Assembly: GCF_004798585.1 (NCBI RefSeq)
Contig: NZ_PPXQ01000006.1
Coordinates: 62,001-126,000, forward strand
Direction: 5' to 3'
Length of the DNA: 64,000 nt
Source: Massilia sp. Mn16-1_5
GTDB taxonomy: Bacteria > Pseudomonadota > Gammaproteobacteria > Burkholderiales > Burkholderiaceae_D
Both the position numbers and the translations under genes were made by a program. Each line of letters opens with the position of its first letter. Position 1 is the stretch's first letter. This document shows positions 1 through 9,195 of the stretch, piece by piece. Below the pieces are notes generated by a model. The model was not told the origin of the DNA. It made no database searches and saw only the letters and a list, made by a program, of their open reading frames with translations.

Positions 1-2352
1 CTGGTCCATGTCGGCCGGCTTGACCAGGTGGTGCGCAAAGCCGGCCGCGAGCGACTGGCGGCGGTCGCTTTCGTGGCCGTAGCCGGTGATGGCGATTAGG
101 ACCGCATCGCGTGACTCCGGCTGGGCGCGCAGGCGCTGGGCCAGTTCGTTGCCGTCCATGTCGGGCAGGCCGATGTCGAGGATGCAGGCGTCGAAGCGCT
201 CCTGGCGTGCGCGCGCCAGGGCGGCATGCGAGTCGTGCTCGACGCCGACCCGGTGTCCCAGGCTTTCCAGCACGAGGGCCAGCATCGCCGCGGCGTCGGC
301 ATTGTCGTCGACCACCAGCAGGTGCAGCGCCTGGCCCGCCGGCGCGGCGGCCGCAGCGCCGCCACTGGAACGGACGGGAGCAGTGTCGGCCAGGCGCGGC
401 AGGCTGACGCAAAAGCGGCTGCCCTGTCCGGGTCCGGCACTGTCGCAGCTGACACTGCCGCCATGCAGCTCGACCAGGCTCCTGACCAGCGCGAGGCCCA
501 GCCCCAGGCCGCCGGCGGAGCGGTCCGAACTGCGTTCCGCCTGCGCGAACAGCTCGAACACATGTGCCGTCAGGTCGGGCGTCATGCCGATGCCGTCGTC
601 GGCGATCTCGATCGTCACGCGCTCGTTCCGGATCCCGGAACGCAACGTGATCGTGCCGCCTTCCGGCGTGTACTTGGCGGCGTTGTTCAGGATGTTGGTG
701 ACCACCTGCACCAGCCGCTTCTTGTCGCCCATGACCCGCGTCGTGTCGGGCGCCATGAAGGTCTGCAGCCGGTGGCGCCGGGCCTGGATCAGCGGGGCCA
801 CCTGCTCGATCGCATCCTGCACCACATGGCGCATGTCGAGCGGCTCATTGTCCAGCTCGACCAGGCCGCGCGTGACCCGCGAGACGTCGAGCAGGTCGTC
901 GATCAGGTGAGTCATGTGAGCGACCTGGCGTCCGATGATCTGGCTGGTGTGGCGCACCCGGCCCTCGTCGAGCCTGCCCATGCTGAGCAGCTGCGCCGCC
1001 GCGCCGATCGGCGCCAGGGGATTCCTCAGTTCATGCGCCAGCATGGCGAGGAATTCGTCCTTGCGGCGGTCAGCGTCGCGCAGGCCGGCCTGCGCGCGGG
1101 CGCTGTCGACGGCAAACCAGGTGCGGTCGACCATGTCCTCGGCCATGGCCAGCTGCTCGTCCGTCCAGTGGTGGACCGCGTCGTCGTGCACGCTCAGCAC
1201 TGCACGCAGACGGCCGTCCTTCATCAGCGGGATCGCCAGCACCGCGCGGATACCCAGGGCGGAATAGTTCGCGATATGGGGCAGGGCGGCCGATTCGCGC
1301 AGGACGTCGTCGATGACGAGATTGCGGCCGGCGCGCAGGATCTGCACCACCGCCACGCCGAAGTCGTCGAGCGTCAGGGACATGCCGGCCAGCGAGGCCA
1401 TGCTGCCGTCGGTCCAGTCGCGCTTCAGCGAGAGGGTGGCACCGCTATCGTCGGCTTCGGCGTACGCCACGCGCCTGGCGCCGAGACGGACGCCGAGCAG
1501 CTCGCAGGCCACCGCCGTCACCTCTTCCGGATCGAGCAGGGGACGGATGCGGTCGGCCAGCGCCAGCTGGAAGGCGTGGCGTCGCTCCGCCACTTCGAGC
1601 GCCATCTTGACCGTCTTTTCCTCGTGGATGTCGGTCGAGGTGCCGAACCAGCGCTCGATCCTGCCCTCGCCGTTCAGGAAGGGTTCGGCCCGGACCAGGA
1701 ACCAGCGATACTCGCCCGTTTTCGAACGGATGCGGTGCTCGACATGGAAGGCGTGATGGTGTTCGTAGGCCTGCGCCCAGGCCGTCATGGTGATGCCCTG
1801 GTCGTCGGGATGAACGAACTGGTTGGCGACATCGGCCGGCGTCGAAGAGGCGATCGGAACGCCGGTGTAGTCGTCCCATTGGCGGTTGAAGTAGACTGCC
1901 TCGCCCGAGGCCATGACGATCCAGATGATCTGCGGGACCGAGTCGGCCATCAGGCGGAAGTTACGCTCGCTCTCGCGCAATGCCTGCTGTGTCGCCACCT
2001 GTGCGCTGACGTCGCGAAAATAGAAGGACAGGCCGGCCGCGGTGGGCGCGATCCGCACTTCGTACCATTTGTGATGCTCGGGATAGTAGGCGGTCACCTC
2101 GGCCGTGGCATGTTCGCGCATGGCTTCGCGGTAGACGGGCTCGAAGGTGCTGCCGGCCAGGCCGGGAAACATCTCCCAGATCGACTTGCCGGCCGCTTCA
2201 TGGCGCATGACGCCGAGCAGACGCTCGGCGCGCTGGTTCAGGTACACGAATTGCCAGTCGGCGTTCACCGAAAAAAAGCCGTCCGAAATGCTTTCCAGGA
2301 TGGCCGCCGCTTCGTCCGCCAACTGCTGCGGGGTGCCATTACTGACGTACAT
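1..2352 (-). CDS. PAS-PAS-GAF hybrid sensor histidine kinase (C-terminus cut by window edge)
   Basis: An open frame of 784 codons reads without a stop to the left edge, starting at ATG 2352 behind AAAGGAA. Reading from the N-terminus I see a PAS domain (about residues 10-110, DGFFSVNADWQFVYLN), a second PAS/PAC domain (about 125-245), a GAF-like domain (about 255-400), a HisKA H-box (FLAMLAHELRNPLAPI), an HATPase_c domain with N and G boxes (NILNNAAKYTPEGG, GGLGLGLALVRSLV), and a receiver with VVDDN and the phospho-acceptor segment ILDIGLPDMDGNE. It should autophosphorylate and pass phosphate to its own receiver. No transmembrane segment is evident, so it is probably cytosolic. Its ligand is unknown. 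It is a clear relative of the hybrid kinase at 61077-63107. The last few residues lie outside the window. Confidence 0.9.
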   Translation of the reverse strand, partial: MYVSNGTPQQLADEAAAILESISDGFFSVNADWQFVYLNQRAERLLGVMRHEAAGKSIWEMFPGLAGSTFEPVYREAMREHATAEVTAYYPEHHKWYEVRIAPTAAGLSFYFRDVSAQVATQQALRESERNFRLMADSVPQIIWIVMASGEAVYFNRQWDDYTGVPIASSTPADVANQFVHPDDQGITMTAWAQAYEHHHAFHVEHRIRSKTGEYRWFLVRAEPFLNGEGRIERWFGTSTDIHEEKTVKMALEVAERRHAFQLALADRIRPLLDPEEVTAVACELLGVRLGARRVAYAEADDSGATLSLKRDWTDGSMASLAGMSLTLDDFGVAVVQILRAGRNLVIDDVLRESAALPHIANYSALGIRAVLAIPLMKDGRLRAVLSVHDDAVHHWTDEQLAMAEDMVDRTWFAVDSARAQAGLRDADRRKDEFLAMLAHELRNPLAPIGAAAQLLSMGRLDEGRVRHTSQIIGRQVAHMTHLIDDLLDVSRVTRGLVELDNEPLDMRHVVQDAIEQVAPLIQARRHRLQTFMAPDTTRVMGDKKRLVQVVTNILNNAAKYTPEGGTITLRSGIRNERVTIEIADDGIGMTPDLTAHVFELFAQAERSSDRSAGGLGLGLALVRSLVELHGGSVSCDSAGPGQGSRFCVSLPRLADTAPVRSSGGAAAAAPAGQALHLLVVDDNADAAAMLALVLESLGHRVGVEHDSHAALARARQERFDACILDIGLPDMDGNELAQRLRAQPESRDAVLIAITGYGHESDRRQSLAAGFAHHLVKPADMDQ

Positions 2353-2414
2353 GCGCATTCCTTTCGGCGTTTTCCTGATTTCCCGATTATAAATGGATGA
2401 AGGTTCGGCCGTTC

Positions 2415-3029
2415 CTAGCGCGGCCGGAACATGCGGAACAGCTGCTCCGGTCCGATCGAAAAATAATCCGCAGGCCCGCCGCCGCGCAGGATGTGGCCGG
2501 CGCCGGCCGTATCGTAGATGCCGTCCCTGAGCAGGGCTTCGTCAATGTGCACGCCCACGACTTCGCCCAAGGTCAGCCAGGTCGGCACCGCCTCGCCGCC
2601 GGCGCCCTGCAGCTGGATGATCTGCGTGACGCGGCATTCGAAGGAGACCGGGCTCTCGGCCACGCGCGGCGGTTTGACCAGGCGCGAGGGCGCGGTGCCG
2701 AGTCCGGCCAGCGCGAACTCATCGACTTCCGGCGCGGCCGCCGTGCAGCTGAGGTTCATCGCTTCCGCCAGGGACCGGGTCGCGAGGTTCCAGACGAATT
2801 CTCCGGTGGCCCGCACGTTGTGCAGCGTGTCCTTTTCGCCGATGCTGGCAAAGCCGACGATGGGCGGGACGTAGTTGAACGCGTTGAAGAAACTGTAGGG
2901 CGCCAGGTTCGGCACCCCGTCCAGGCTCAGGGACGAGATCCAGCCGATCGGGCGCGGTCCGACGATCGCATTGAAGGGATCGTGCGGAAGGCCATGGCCG
3001 TTCTTCGGTTCGTAGAAATGGGTCGACAT
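2415..3029 (-). CDS. Flavin reductase-like FMN-binding protein
   Basis: This 204-residue protein starts MSTHFYEPKNGHGLPHDPF and carries the segment GPRPIGWISSLSLDGVPNLAPYSFFN. That segment is typical of the flavin reductase-like split-barrel family (DIM6/NTAB, COG1853). Members bind FMN and act as flavin reductases or as partners of oxygenases. The frame is open further upstream, but that part is not family-like, so ATG 3029 is preferred although no strong ribosome-binding site precedes it. It stands alone between a sensor kinase and a divergent UPF0158 gene, so the context gives no substrate. The family call is firm and the specific reaction unknown. Confidence 0.85.
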   Translation of the reverse strand: MSTHFYEPKNGHGLPHDPFNAIVGPRPIGWISSLSLDGVPNLAPYSFFNAFNYVPPIVGFASIGEKDTLHNVRATGEFVWNLATRSLAEAMNLSCTAAAPEVDEFALAGLGTAPSRLVKPPRVAESPVSFECRVTQIIQLQGAGGEAVPTWLTLGEVVGVHIDEALLRDGIYDTAGAGHILRGGGPADYFSIGPEQLFRMFRPR

Positions 3030-3181
3030 GGGCTGGATTATGCGATTGAAAACATGAAGGATAACAGCGCAAGGCGAGGGCTGCTCTGCCGTCAAGGCCC
3101 CGGCGTCGCCGCCAAGCGTGCGCACCGGTCACGCCCGGCGTTTCATACTGTTTGCCTCCGACGACGCGCAAAGGATTAGCC

Positions 3182-3601
3182 ATGTCACCAATCAATCTGG
3201 ACGAACTCGAAAGCGCAGCCATGGCGGTCGAGGACGGCGGCGGCACGGTCACCGCCCTGGTGTCGCGCGAAACAGGGATGATCCACGTCCTGAACGACGA
3301 GTACGTGGACGAGGAGGCGCCGGCGCCCTCGGCATCCGGCGGCAACGAGGATTATGCGCGCGTTCCGCCTGCGGGCACGCTGGGCATCGGAGACGGGTTG
3401 GTGCTGCGCTTTGCCGCCACCCACCTGGCCGGCGAGCAGGACACTGTGCGCGACCTGTTCCGTGACCGGAACACCGATGGCTTCGCCCGCTTGCTGGAAG
3501 AGCATGGGGCGGGCGAGGCTTGGGAACGGTTTCACGAGGAGGCAACCCGGACCGCCCTGCGGCACTGGTGTGAAGAGAACGGCTTGCAATTGGCCGGGTG
3601 A
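3182..3601 (+). CDS. UPF0158 family protein
   Basis: This protein of 139 residues begins MSPINLDELESAAMAVEDGG, with AAGGA 6 bases before ATG 3182. The N-terminal part resembles the start of UPF0158 proteins, where a short helix is followed by a strand ending ETGMIHVL. The C-terminal helical part (FARLLEEHGAGEAWERFHEEATRTALRHW) matches the family pattern of a glycine-rich turn, an aromatic-arginine-phenylalanine segment and a conserved W. The function of UPF0158 proteins is not established. The gene is a single unit facing the porin gene, with only about 23 bases between the stops. Confidence 0.65.
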   Translation: MSPINLDELESAAMAVEDGGGTVTALVSRETGMIHVLNDEYVDEEAPAPSASGGNEDYARVPPAGTLGIGDGLVLRFAATHLAGEQDTVRDLFRDRNTDGFARLLEEHGAGEAWERFHEEATRTALRHWCEENGLQLAG

Positions 3602-3624
3602 AGGTTGGACCTGAACTTCGCTTT

Positions 3625-4659
3625 CTAGAAGTCGTAACGCAGCCCGACGGCAAGCGCGCGGCCGCCAGCCATGCGGGCGTCGATGTCGGCCAGGCCGCCC
3701 CGGCGCGCGGTGAGGGCGGCGGTATCGGCTTCACGATAGAGCTCGGCAAATAGCGTGTGCCGGTCCGAGAGCGCGTAGTCGATGCCGGCATGCACGATGT
3801 TACCGCCGTAGTTGTCCAGTCTCGCCAGCATCAGCTTGAACGTGCTTTTTCCCAATACATAGCTGCCGAACAGATTGATGGCGCGGTTGCCGTCGCTCGA
3901 AAAACTGCCGGGATGGCGGTTTTTCGTATCGAATATCTCATATTTGAGCGCCAGGTACAGCTTGTCGATCTTGTGGCTGGCGGAGAAGCCATAGATCCGG
4001 TTGCGCCCGCAGCCGGCATCGCCGCGGTCGTCGATGCCGGCGGCAATGCGGGTGTCGCCAAGCGTGTAGCTGGCAACGGCCTGCCAGCGGCGCGCGTCGA
4101 TGCGCGAAGTCGAGCTCAGGTTGGCGCGGCTGCCCGCATACGCCGCGCCCACGGAAAAGCCGTTCAGGTCCGGGCTGGCATAGGCCAGGGTACGGGCGAC
4201 CCGGAACACGGTATAGGTCGCAAAGCCGCTGTAATACGTGCTGAACATGTCCACCGGTGCGGCGACCGCGTTGTAGTAGGGCATCCACTGTTGGCCATAG
4301 CTCAGCGAGCCGAAGCCGCCGCGCAGGCCGATGCGGGCAATCCGGATGTTTTCCCGCTGGTCGTAGGGATCGCGCAGCCTGAGGTTGACGGAATCAAAGG
4401 GCAGTTCGAGCTGGCCGTCGAGAGCCAATGTCGCGTTCAGGGGATAGTCGAACTTGACGCCAAGCCGCGAATAGGCGTCGCGCAGGGAGGTATAGGCGCC
4501 CGTTTGTTCGCGCTTATCCGGACGCACCGATTCCAGTTGCGTGCGCAGCGAACCGTAGAAATCGATGCCCAGGCTGTCCTGAGCGCTTGCGTGGTGAGAA
4601 TAGATGCCGGCCGAGAGGGCAAGCGCAATGCTTGCCGAAGTGATGCGGGAAATCGTCAT
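3625..4659 (-). CDS. General porin, outer membrane
   Basis: This 344-residue precursor has a signal peptide (MTISRITSASIALALSAGIY, cleavage near HHASAQD). Mature sequence begins LGIDFYGSLRTQLESV, the first strand of a betaproteobacterial 16-strand trimeric porin. The segment IARIGLRGGFGSLSYGQQW, just before the constriction loop, is a family hallmark, and the protein ends GLRYDF with the C-terminal Phe needed for BAM recognition. The expected role is passive diffusion of small solutes. The ATG at 4659 overlaps the stop of marC (ATGA), so translation is probably coupled to it. The pore is somewhat short for the family but looks intact. Confidence 0.88.
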   Translation of the reverse strand: MTISRITSASIALALSAGIYSHHASAQDSLGIDFYGSLRTQLESVRPDKREQTGAYTSLRDAYSRLGVKFDYPLNATLALDGQLELPFDSVNLRLRDPYDQRENIRIARIGLRGGFGSLSYGQQWMPYYNAVAAPVDMFSTYYSGFATYTVFRVARTLAYASPDLNGFSVGAAYAGSRANLSSTSRIDARRWQAVASYTLGDTRIAAGIDDRGDAGCGRNRIYGFSASHKIDKLYLALKYEIFDTKNRHPGSFSSDGNRAINLFGSYVLGKSTFKLMLARLDNYGGNIVHAGIDYALSDRHTLFAELYREADTAALTARRGGLADIDARMAGGRALAVGLRYDF

Positions 4660-5402
4660 GTCTTTGTAAAAGGAGTGCCGGGAGGGCGGAGAAGCAGCGC
4701 GTCGATCGTCGTCGGATAGGGCGAAAATGGCGTCAGTTCGAGCACGAGTTCGCGCACGCCGTCCCACACGATCTGCACGCCGAGGCAGAGCAGGATGAAG
4801 GCCGTCAGGCGCAGAAACACCGCCGTGCCGGCGTCGCCAATCAGGCGCAGGAAGTGCTCGCCATAGCGGAAAGCGAGATAGAGCAGGACGCCGATGACAG
4901 CCAGCGCCAGCAGGGCGGCCCCCATTCGGGCCAGCGAGATCATCAGCTCCACGTCGTGCAATGCGACGCCCACCGTGATGGCGACGGAAATCGAGGCCGG
5001 CCCGCAGCTGATGGGAAAGGTGAGCGGATAAAAAGCCTGCCGATACGCTTGGTCCGGCGTAAAGGCCTCGGCCAGGGCGGTCCGGCTGTCGTGGTTGGCC
5101 GGTGTTGCGCCGAGCAGGCGCCACGCCACGGACGCCAGGATCAGCCCGCCGCCGACGCGCACGATCGGCAAGGAAATGCCGAAGAAATCCAGCACGTAGG
5201 ACCCGATGAGCATCGAGCCCGCCATGAGCCAGAACATGTTGCGCGCGATACGGCGCGCCAGCAAGGTGCGAGTGGCGGGCGAGGCGCCTTCGGTCATGCT
5301 CAGGAAAATTGGTGCGGTCGCGGCCGGATTAAGAATGGGTAACATTGTCACCAGCACGAACAGGAAGCTTTTGGCGGCCGCCACCATCAGGTCGACTGTC
5401 AT
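4656..5402 (-). CDS. MarC family integral membrane protein
   Basis: A 248-residue protein with about six hydrophobic segments (for example FLFVLVTMLPILNPAATAPI near the N-terminus) matches the MarC/UPF0056 family. The NP motif in the first segment and the SCGPASISV stretch before a later helix are typical. The family sits in the inner membrane; the original link to multiple antibiotic resistance was not upheld and its role remains uncertain. ATG 5402 (MTVDLMVAAAK) is chosen because earlier in-frame codons add a non-family extension. Its stop overlaps the porin start, so the two form an operon. This marC-porin pairing is unusual. Confidence 0.85.
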   Translation of the reverse strand: MTVDLMVAAAKSFLFVLVTMLPILNPAATAPIFLSMTEGASPATRTLLARRIARNMFWLMAGSMLIGSYVLDFFGISLPIVRVGGGLILASVAWRLLGATPANHDSRTALAEAFTPDQAYRQAFYPLTFPISCGPASISVAITVGVALHDVELMISLARMGAALLALAVIGVLLYLAFRYGEHFLRLIGDAGTAVFLRLTAFILLCLGVQIVWDGVRELVLELTPFSPYPTTIDALLLRPPGTPFTKT

Positions 5403-5614
5403 GGCAAACCGGACTGCATAGGGAACTGGCGACTGTCGCGGGCAGGGCCGGGACAAGCGGCGCGGCCGGAGATGAACTGCATTGCTGACTTTCCTGGGAG
5501 ACGGGAGCCATCCGGAAACAGGATGGCCGGGCCTGGGCGGGCAGGCCGGATAAATGCGTACTCTACATGAAGAGCCGGATCGATGGTCACACGAATGGGC
5601 GGCGCCAAAGACAA

Positions 5615-5636
5615 ACGGGGCGCTTGCGCGCCCCGT
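5615..5636 (-). terminator. Rho-independent terminator of the TonB-dependent receptor gene
   Basis: A perfect 9-bp stem (ACGGGGCGC / GCGCCCCGT) encloses a 4-base loop. Reading on the minus strand it is followed by TTTGTCTTT. It lies about 30 bases past the receptor stop codon. Confidence 0.8.
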
Positions 5637-5667
5637 CGTTCATCCTGCCAGCTTCAGCAAGCCCACA

Positions 5668-8061
5668 TCAGAACTTGTGCCACAGGCGGGCAAAATATGC
5701 CGCGCCGTTCAGCCCGAACTGTACGCTCTCGTACTTGAAGCCGTTGTCGGTCTCGTTCGGATCCTGCGCGGTCGGCTTCACGTTGAAGATGTTGCTGCCG
5801 CCCACCGTCAGCTTGGTCTTGTCGCTGAACGACCAGGTGAAGGAGAGGTCGGCCGAGGTCTTCGCTTCGTAGTGCGCGTTCGGGACCGGCGGGCCCGAGA
5901 AGGTGCCGAGGGTCTGCGGGCCGAAGTGGATGATGCGGAAGTCGGTGCCGAGCTTGCCCTGGGTGTACTCGAAGCCGAGGGTCGCCTTGCGGCGCGGGCC
6001 GCCCTGTTCGATGAACAGGCGCTCGCGCTCGGACAGCAGCACGTCCTCGAAACCGGCCAGCGCGCTTGGCGCGTGCACGCCCGTCACTTCGGTCTTGCTG
6101 AAGTTCAGCGCGAGGAAGGTGTTGAGGCGACCAGCGGCCAGCGGCATGCGGTGCGAAGCCGTGATATCGAGGCCCTTGGTTTCGGTGTCGACCGAGTTGA
6201 CGAAGAACTGGGCCTGGCCCACGCCCAGGGACTGCAGGGTTGCGCCCAGCGCCGGGTAGTTGTCGGCGTCGAAGCGGCCCGACAGCACGATGCGGTCGTC
6301 GATGTCGATGCGGTACAGGTCGGCGGTGAGCGAGGTCGATTGCGACGGCGTCCAGGTCGCGCCAAGAGTCGCGCTCTTCGACTTCTCTTCCTTCAGGGCC
6401 GGGATGCCGGCGGCATTGGCGACGGCGCCGCCGTTCGGCGCCAGCACCACGTCGAGCGGCTGGCCGTTGACGAAGTCGGTGAAGGTCGAGGAGAAGTAGA
6501 CCTGCTGCAGCGACGGCGCGCGGAAGCCGGTGCTCACGGAGCCGCGCAGCAGGACGTCGCCGCCCAGCTTGAAGGCGGCGGCGAGCTTGCCGTCGGTGGT
6601 CGAGCCGAAGTCCGAGAAGCGCTCGTGGCGCAGCGCGGCCTGCAGTTTCAGGCGGTCGGTGACGTCGGTCTCGAGGTCGATGTAGGCGGCCGTGCTGTGG
6701 CGGCTGCGGTTGGTCGCGTCGCCCGGCTGGAAGCCCGGGAAGCCCTGGCTGCCGGCATTGCCGCCGTTGCCGACGCCGTCGGCGTCGATGTAGGAGCCCG
6801 GTTCGCCGGCGAAGATCTTGTAGTTCTCCTTGCGGTATTCGAAGCCGAAGGCCGCGTTCAGGCCCTGGAACACGCCGGGATAGAAGCGGCTGAAGTCGGC
6901 GTTGGTGGTCAGCTGGCGGAACGAGAAACCGCCGGCGCCGAAGGAGTTCGCGCTCACGCCGCGGCCGCCGCGCTCGAGGTCGAGGTTGGCGATCGAGGCG
7001 TTCAGGGTATTCGCGATCGTGTAGTCGAGGCGGTTGTAGCCGTAGGTCTGCGAGAAGTCCGCATTCCACTCGCCGAACTTCAGGCGGTAGCCGAGGGTGC
7101 CGTAGCGGTCGTCGAGGTCGCCGTTGATGAAGGGGACGAAGCCGTTCGGGTACATCGCGGCCGAGTTGCGCGACGGGATGTCGTCGGAACCGACGCCGCC
7201 GCGCGCGAAGGCGGCCGAGGAGGCGTCGCGGCGTTGCACGCCGAGCGTCGTGTACAGGCGGCCGGCGCCCAGGGGCATGTCGCCATTGATATAAACCGTT
7301 TGGTTCTCGGTCTTGCTGTCGCCGATGATGCGCGGATTGTCCGCTTCGGCGCGGTTCGAGCGGTCGCGGTGCAGGTATTCGGTGGTGATGCCGAAGCTGC
7401 CGCCGCCGAGCGCGACGCCGCAGTAGGCCGAGGCCAGGAAGTTCTCGCCGTCGCCCGCCGAATACTGGCCGTAGCCGGCCACGGCTTCGCAGCCCAGGCT
7501 CTTCTTGAGTTCGATGTTCATCACGCCGGCGATCGCATCCGACCCGTACTGGGCGGCGGCGCCGTCGCGCAGCACCTGCACGTTGCGGATCGCCAGCAGC
7601 GGGATCGCATTCATGTCGGTGCCGGTATTGCCGCGGTTGCGCGCGCCGAACAGGTTGACCAGGGCCGTCGTGTGGCGGCGCTTGCCGTTCACCAGCACCA
7701 GGGTCTGGTCCGAGCCGAGGCCGCGCAGGGCCGCCGAGTCGATCAGGTCGGCGCCGTCGGCGCCGCTCTGGCGGGTCGAGTTGAACGAGGGCGAGATATT
7801 CGTCAGGGTCTGGGCCAGGTCGAACTGGCTGCCCTGTTCGGCCAGGCGCGTCATCGGAATGATGTCGACCGGGACCGGGGTGTCGGTGCTCGATGCGGCG
7901 CCGGTGCGGCGGGTGCCGACCACGTGCACGCTTTGCACGGCGTCCGCCTGGGCGGCGTCAGGGCTAGCGGTCTGGGCGAAGGCCGCAGGGGCCAGCGTCA
8001 GGGCGGCGCTGCCGTACAGGGCCAGCAGCACGGCGCGGCGCAATTGTTTTTGTTTGAGCAC
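5668..8061 (-). CDS. TonB-dependent outer-membrane receptor
   Basis: The 797-residue precursor starts at GTG 8061 with GGAG 7 bases upstream. It has a signal peptide (LLALYGSAALTLAPAAFAQ), a plug domain with the hallmark QVLRDGAAAQYGSDAIAGVMNI at about residues 155-180, a long beta-barrel with repeated aromatic-ended strands, and a C-terminal strand ending LWHKF. Receptors of this type import large or scarce substrates using TonB-ExbBD energy. The substrate is not evident: there is no siderophore or sugar gene nearby, and the upstream genes are a Bug-type binding protein and a PhzF-like protein. A terminator follows. An unusual set of inverted repeats lies in the leader. Confidence 0.92.
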   Translation of the reverse strand: MLKQKQLRRAVLLALYGSAALTLAPAAFAQTASPDAAQADAVQSVHVVGTRRTGAASSTDTPVPVDIIPMTRLAEQGSQFDLAQTLTNISPSFNSTRQSGADGADLIDSAALRGLGSDQTLVLVNGKRRHTTALVNLFGARNRGNTGTDMNAIPLLAIRNVQVLRDGAAAQYGSDAIAGVMNIELKKSLGCEAVAGYGQYSAGDGENFLASAYCGVALGGGSFGITTEYLHRDRSNRAEADNPRIIGDSKTENQTVYINGDMPLGAGRLYTTLGVQRRDASSAAFARGGVGSDDIPSRNSAAMYPNGFVPFINGDLDDRYGTLGYRLKFGEWNADFSQTYGYNRLDYTIANTLNASIANLDLERGGRGVSANSFGAGGFSFRQLTTNADFSRFYPGVFQGLNAAFGFEYRKENYKIFAGEPGSYIDADGVGNGGNAGSQGFPGFQPGDATNRSRHSTAAYIDLETDVTDRLKLQAALRHERFSDFGSTTDGKLAAAFKLGGDVLLRGSVSTGFRAPSLQQVYFSSTFTDFVNGQPLDVVLAPNGGAVANAAGIPALKEEKSKSATLGATWTPSQSTSLTADLYRIDIDDRIVLSGRFDADNYPALGATLQSLGVGQAQFFVNSVDTETKGLDITASHRMPLAAGRLNTFLALNFSKTEVTGVHAPSALAGFEDVLLSERERLFIEQGGPRRKATLGFEYTQGKLGTDFRIIHFGPQTLGTFSGPPVPNAHYEAKTSADLSFTWSFSDKTKLTVGGSNIFNVKPTAQDPNETDNGFKYESVQFGLNGAAYFARLWHKF

Positions 8062-8122
8062 GCAACTTCTCCAAAGGTCAAATTTGCATGCTAATCAATA
8101 TTTACGGACTCAACCACTGGAT

Positions 8123-8191
8123 GTGTCACAAACGCAACGATTGCACCGAATTGGTGCGTTTCACGGCGCCTGAACGCCGTGTTTGTGACAC
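8123..8191 (-). other. Structured leader with a three-way-junction-like set of inverted repeats
   Basis: Outer arms of 11 bp (GTGTCACAAAC at 8123-8133 and GTTTGTGACAC at 8181-8191) are perfectly complementary. They enclose two further hairpins: GCACC-GAATT-GGTGC at 8143-8157 and ACGGCG-CCTGAA-CGCCGT at 8163-8180. The element starts 4 bases after the stop of the Bug-receptor gene and ends about 60 bases before the TonB receptor GTG. As RNA it could form a closed three-way junction. As DNA the outer arms could be an operator. No T-run follows on the minus strand, so it is not a standard terminator. Confidence 0.55.
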
Positions 8192-8194
8192 GGA

Positions 8195-9163
8195 TCAATC
8201 GAGGGAGATTCCTTTGGCCTTGATCACCTTGCCCCACTTTTCGCGCTCCGATTTGGCGTAGGCCGCCATCTCTTCCGGGCTGCCAGGAATCGCTTCCAGG
8301 CCGAGGGTCTGGAAACGCTCCTTGACGGCTGCGGTCCCGACGGCCTGCACCAGGGCCTTGTTCAGCGCCTGCACGGTCGCGGCCGGGGTCCTGGCCGGCG
8401 CCACCATGCCTTGCCAGGCATAGGCTTCGAAGCCGGCCAATCCCTGTTCGGCCAGGGTCGGGATGTTGTCGAACTGCTGCACACGCTTCAGGCTGGCCAC
8501 GCCGATGGCGCGCAGCTTGCCGGCGCGGATGTGCGAACCGCCGGCCGCGGTGTCGACGAACATGAAGGGCACCTGGCCGCCGATCACGTCCTGCACCGCC
8601 GGCGCAGCGCCCTTGTACGGGGCGTGCAGCAGCTTCAGCTTGGCGACGTCGGAAAACAGTTCCGTGGCGAGGTGGTGCGGGCTGCCGGCGCCCGGGCTGG
8701 CGTAGGCCGGCGCATTGCCTTGCGCCTTGGCCCAGGCGATGAACTCCTGCAGGTTCTTCGCCGGCACCTGGGGATTGACGACCAGGATCATCGGGAAGCG
8801 CGCGATCAGGCCGACCGGCGCGAAATCCTGCTCCGCGCTGTAGCCCGGCTTGGTGTACAAGAACTGGTTGGTCGAGAGCGTCGCCGTGTCGGCGGTGAGC
8901 ACGACGTGGCCGTCGGCTTTGGCCTTGGCCGCGTAGGCCGCGCCGATGTTGGTGCCCGCGCCCGGCTTGTTGTTGATGACGATAGGCTGGCCGAGGGTCT
9001 TGGTCATTTCGGAAGCGATCACGCGCGCCACGACGTCCGAGCCGCCGCCGGCGGCATAGGGCACGACCCATTCGACGGGGCCGGTCGGGAAGGCGAAGGC
9101 GAGCAGGGGAGCGGACAAGGCGAGGGCGCCGATGCAGCGGCGGGCGAGTGTCGAAAGGGTCAT
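8195..9163 (-). CDS. Bug-family tripartite tricarboxylate transporter substrate-binding protein
   Basis: This 322-residue protein has a signal peptide ending near LLAFAFPTG. It then shows the family hallmarks: a strand followed by PYAAGGGSDVVARV, INNKPGAGTNIGA, and HLATELFSD. These are the carboxylate-binding loops of Bug/TctC periplasmic receptors, which are massively expanded in Burkholderiales. It should bind a small carboxylate or related compound in the periplasm. GGAGA precedes ATG 9163. No TctA/TctB membrane genes are nearby, which is common for orphan Bug proteins. It lies 32 bases downstream of the phzF-like gene and upstream of the TonB receptor, suggesting a shared transcript. Confidence 0.9.
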   Translation of the reverse strand: MTLSTLARRCIGALALSAPLLAFAFPTGPVEWVVPYAAGGGSDVVARVIASEMTKTLGQPIVINNKPGAGTNIGAAYAAKAKADGHVVLTADTATLSTNQFLYTKPGYSAEQDFAPVGLIARFPMILVVNPQVPAKNLQEFIAWAKAQGNAPAYASPGAGSPHHLATELFSDVAKLKLLHAPYKGAAPAVQDVIGGQVPFMFVDTAAGGSHIRAGKLRAIGVASLKRVQQFDNIPTLAEQGLAGFEAYAWQGMVAPARTPAATVQALNKALVQAVGTAAVKERFQTLGLEAIPGSPEEMAAYAKSEREKWGKVIKAKGISLD

Positions 9164-9195
9164 GCGGTCTCCATATGCGTTATGTTTGTATTAAT

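Noticed and set aside
226-2400. Long plus-strand open frame opposite the first sensor kinase
   Set aside because: It is a shadow of the real minus-strand gene: composition is Arg/Gln/His-rich, with no domain, while the minus frame has clear PAS, kinase and receiver motifs.
5554-8094. 846-codon plus-strand frame opposite the TonB receptor
   Set aside because: It is a product of high GC and codon bias; the amino acid string is Val/Arg/Ala-rich low complexity with no family signal.
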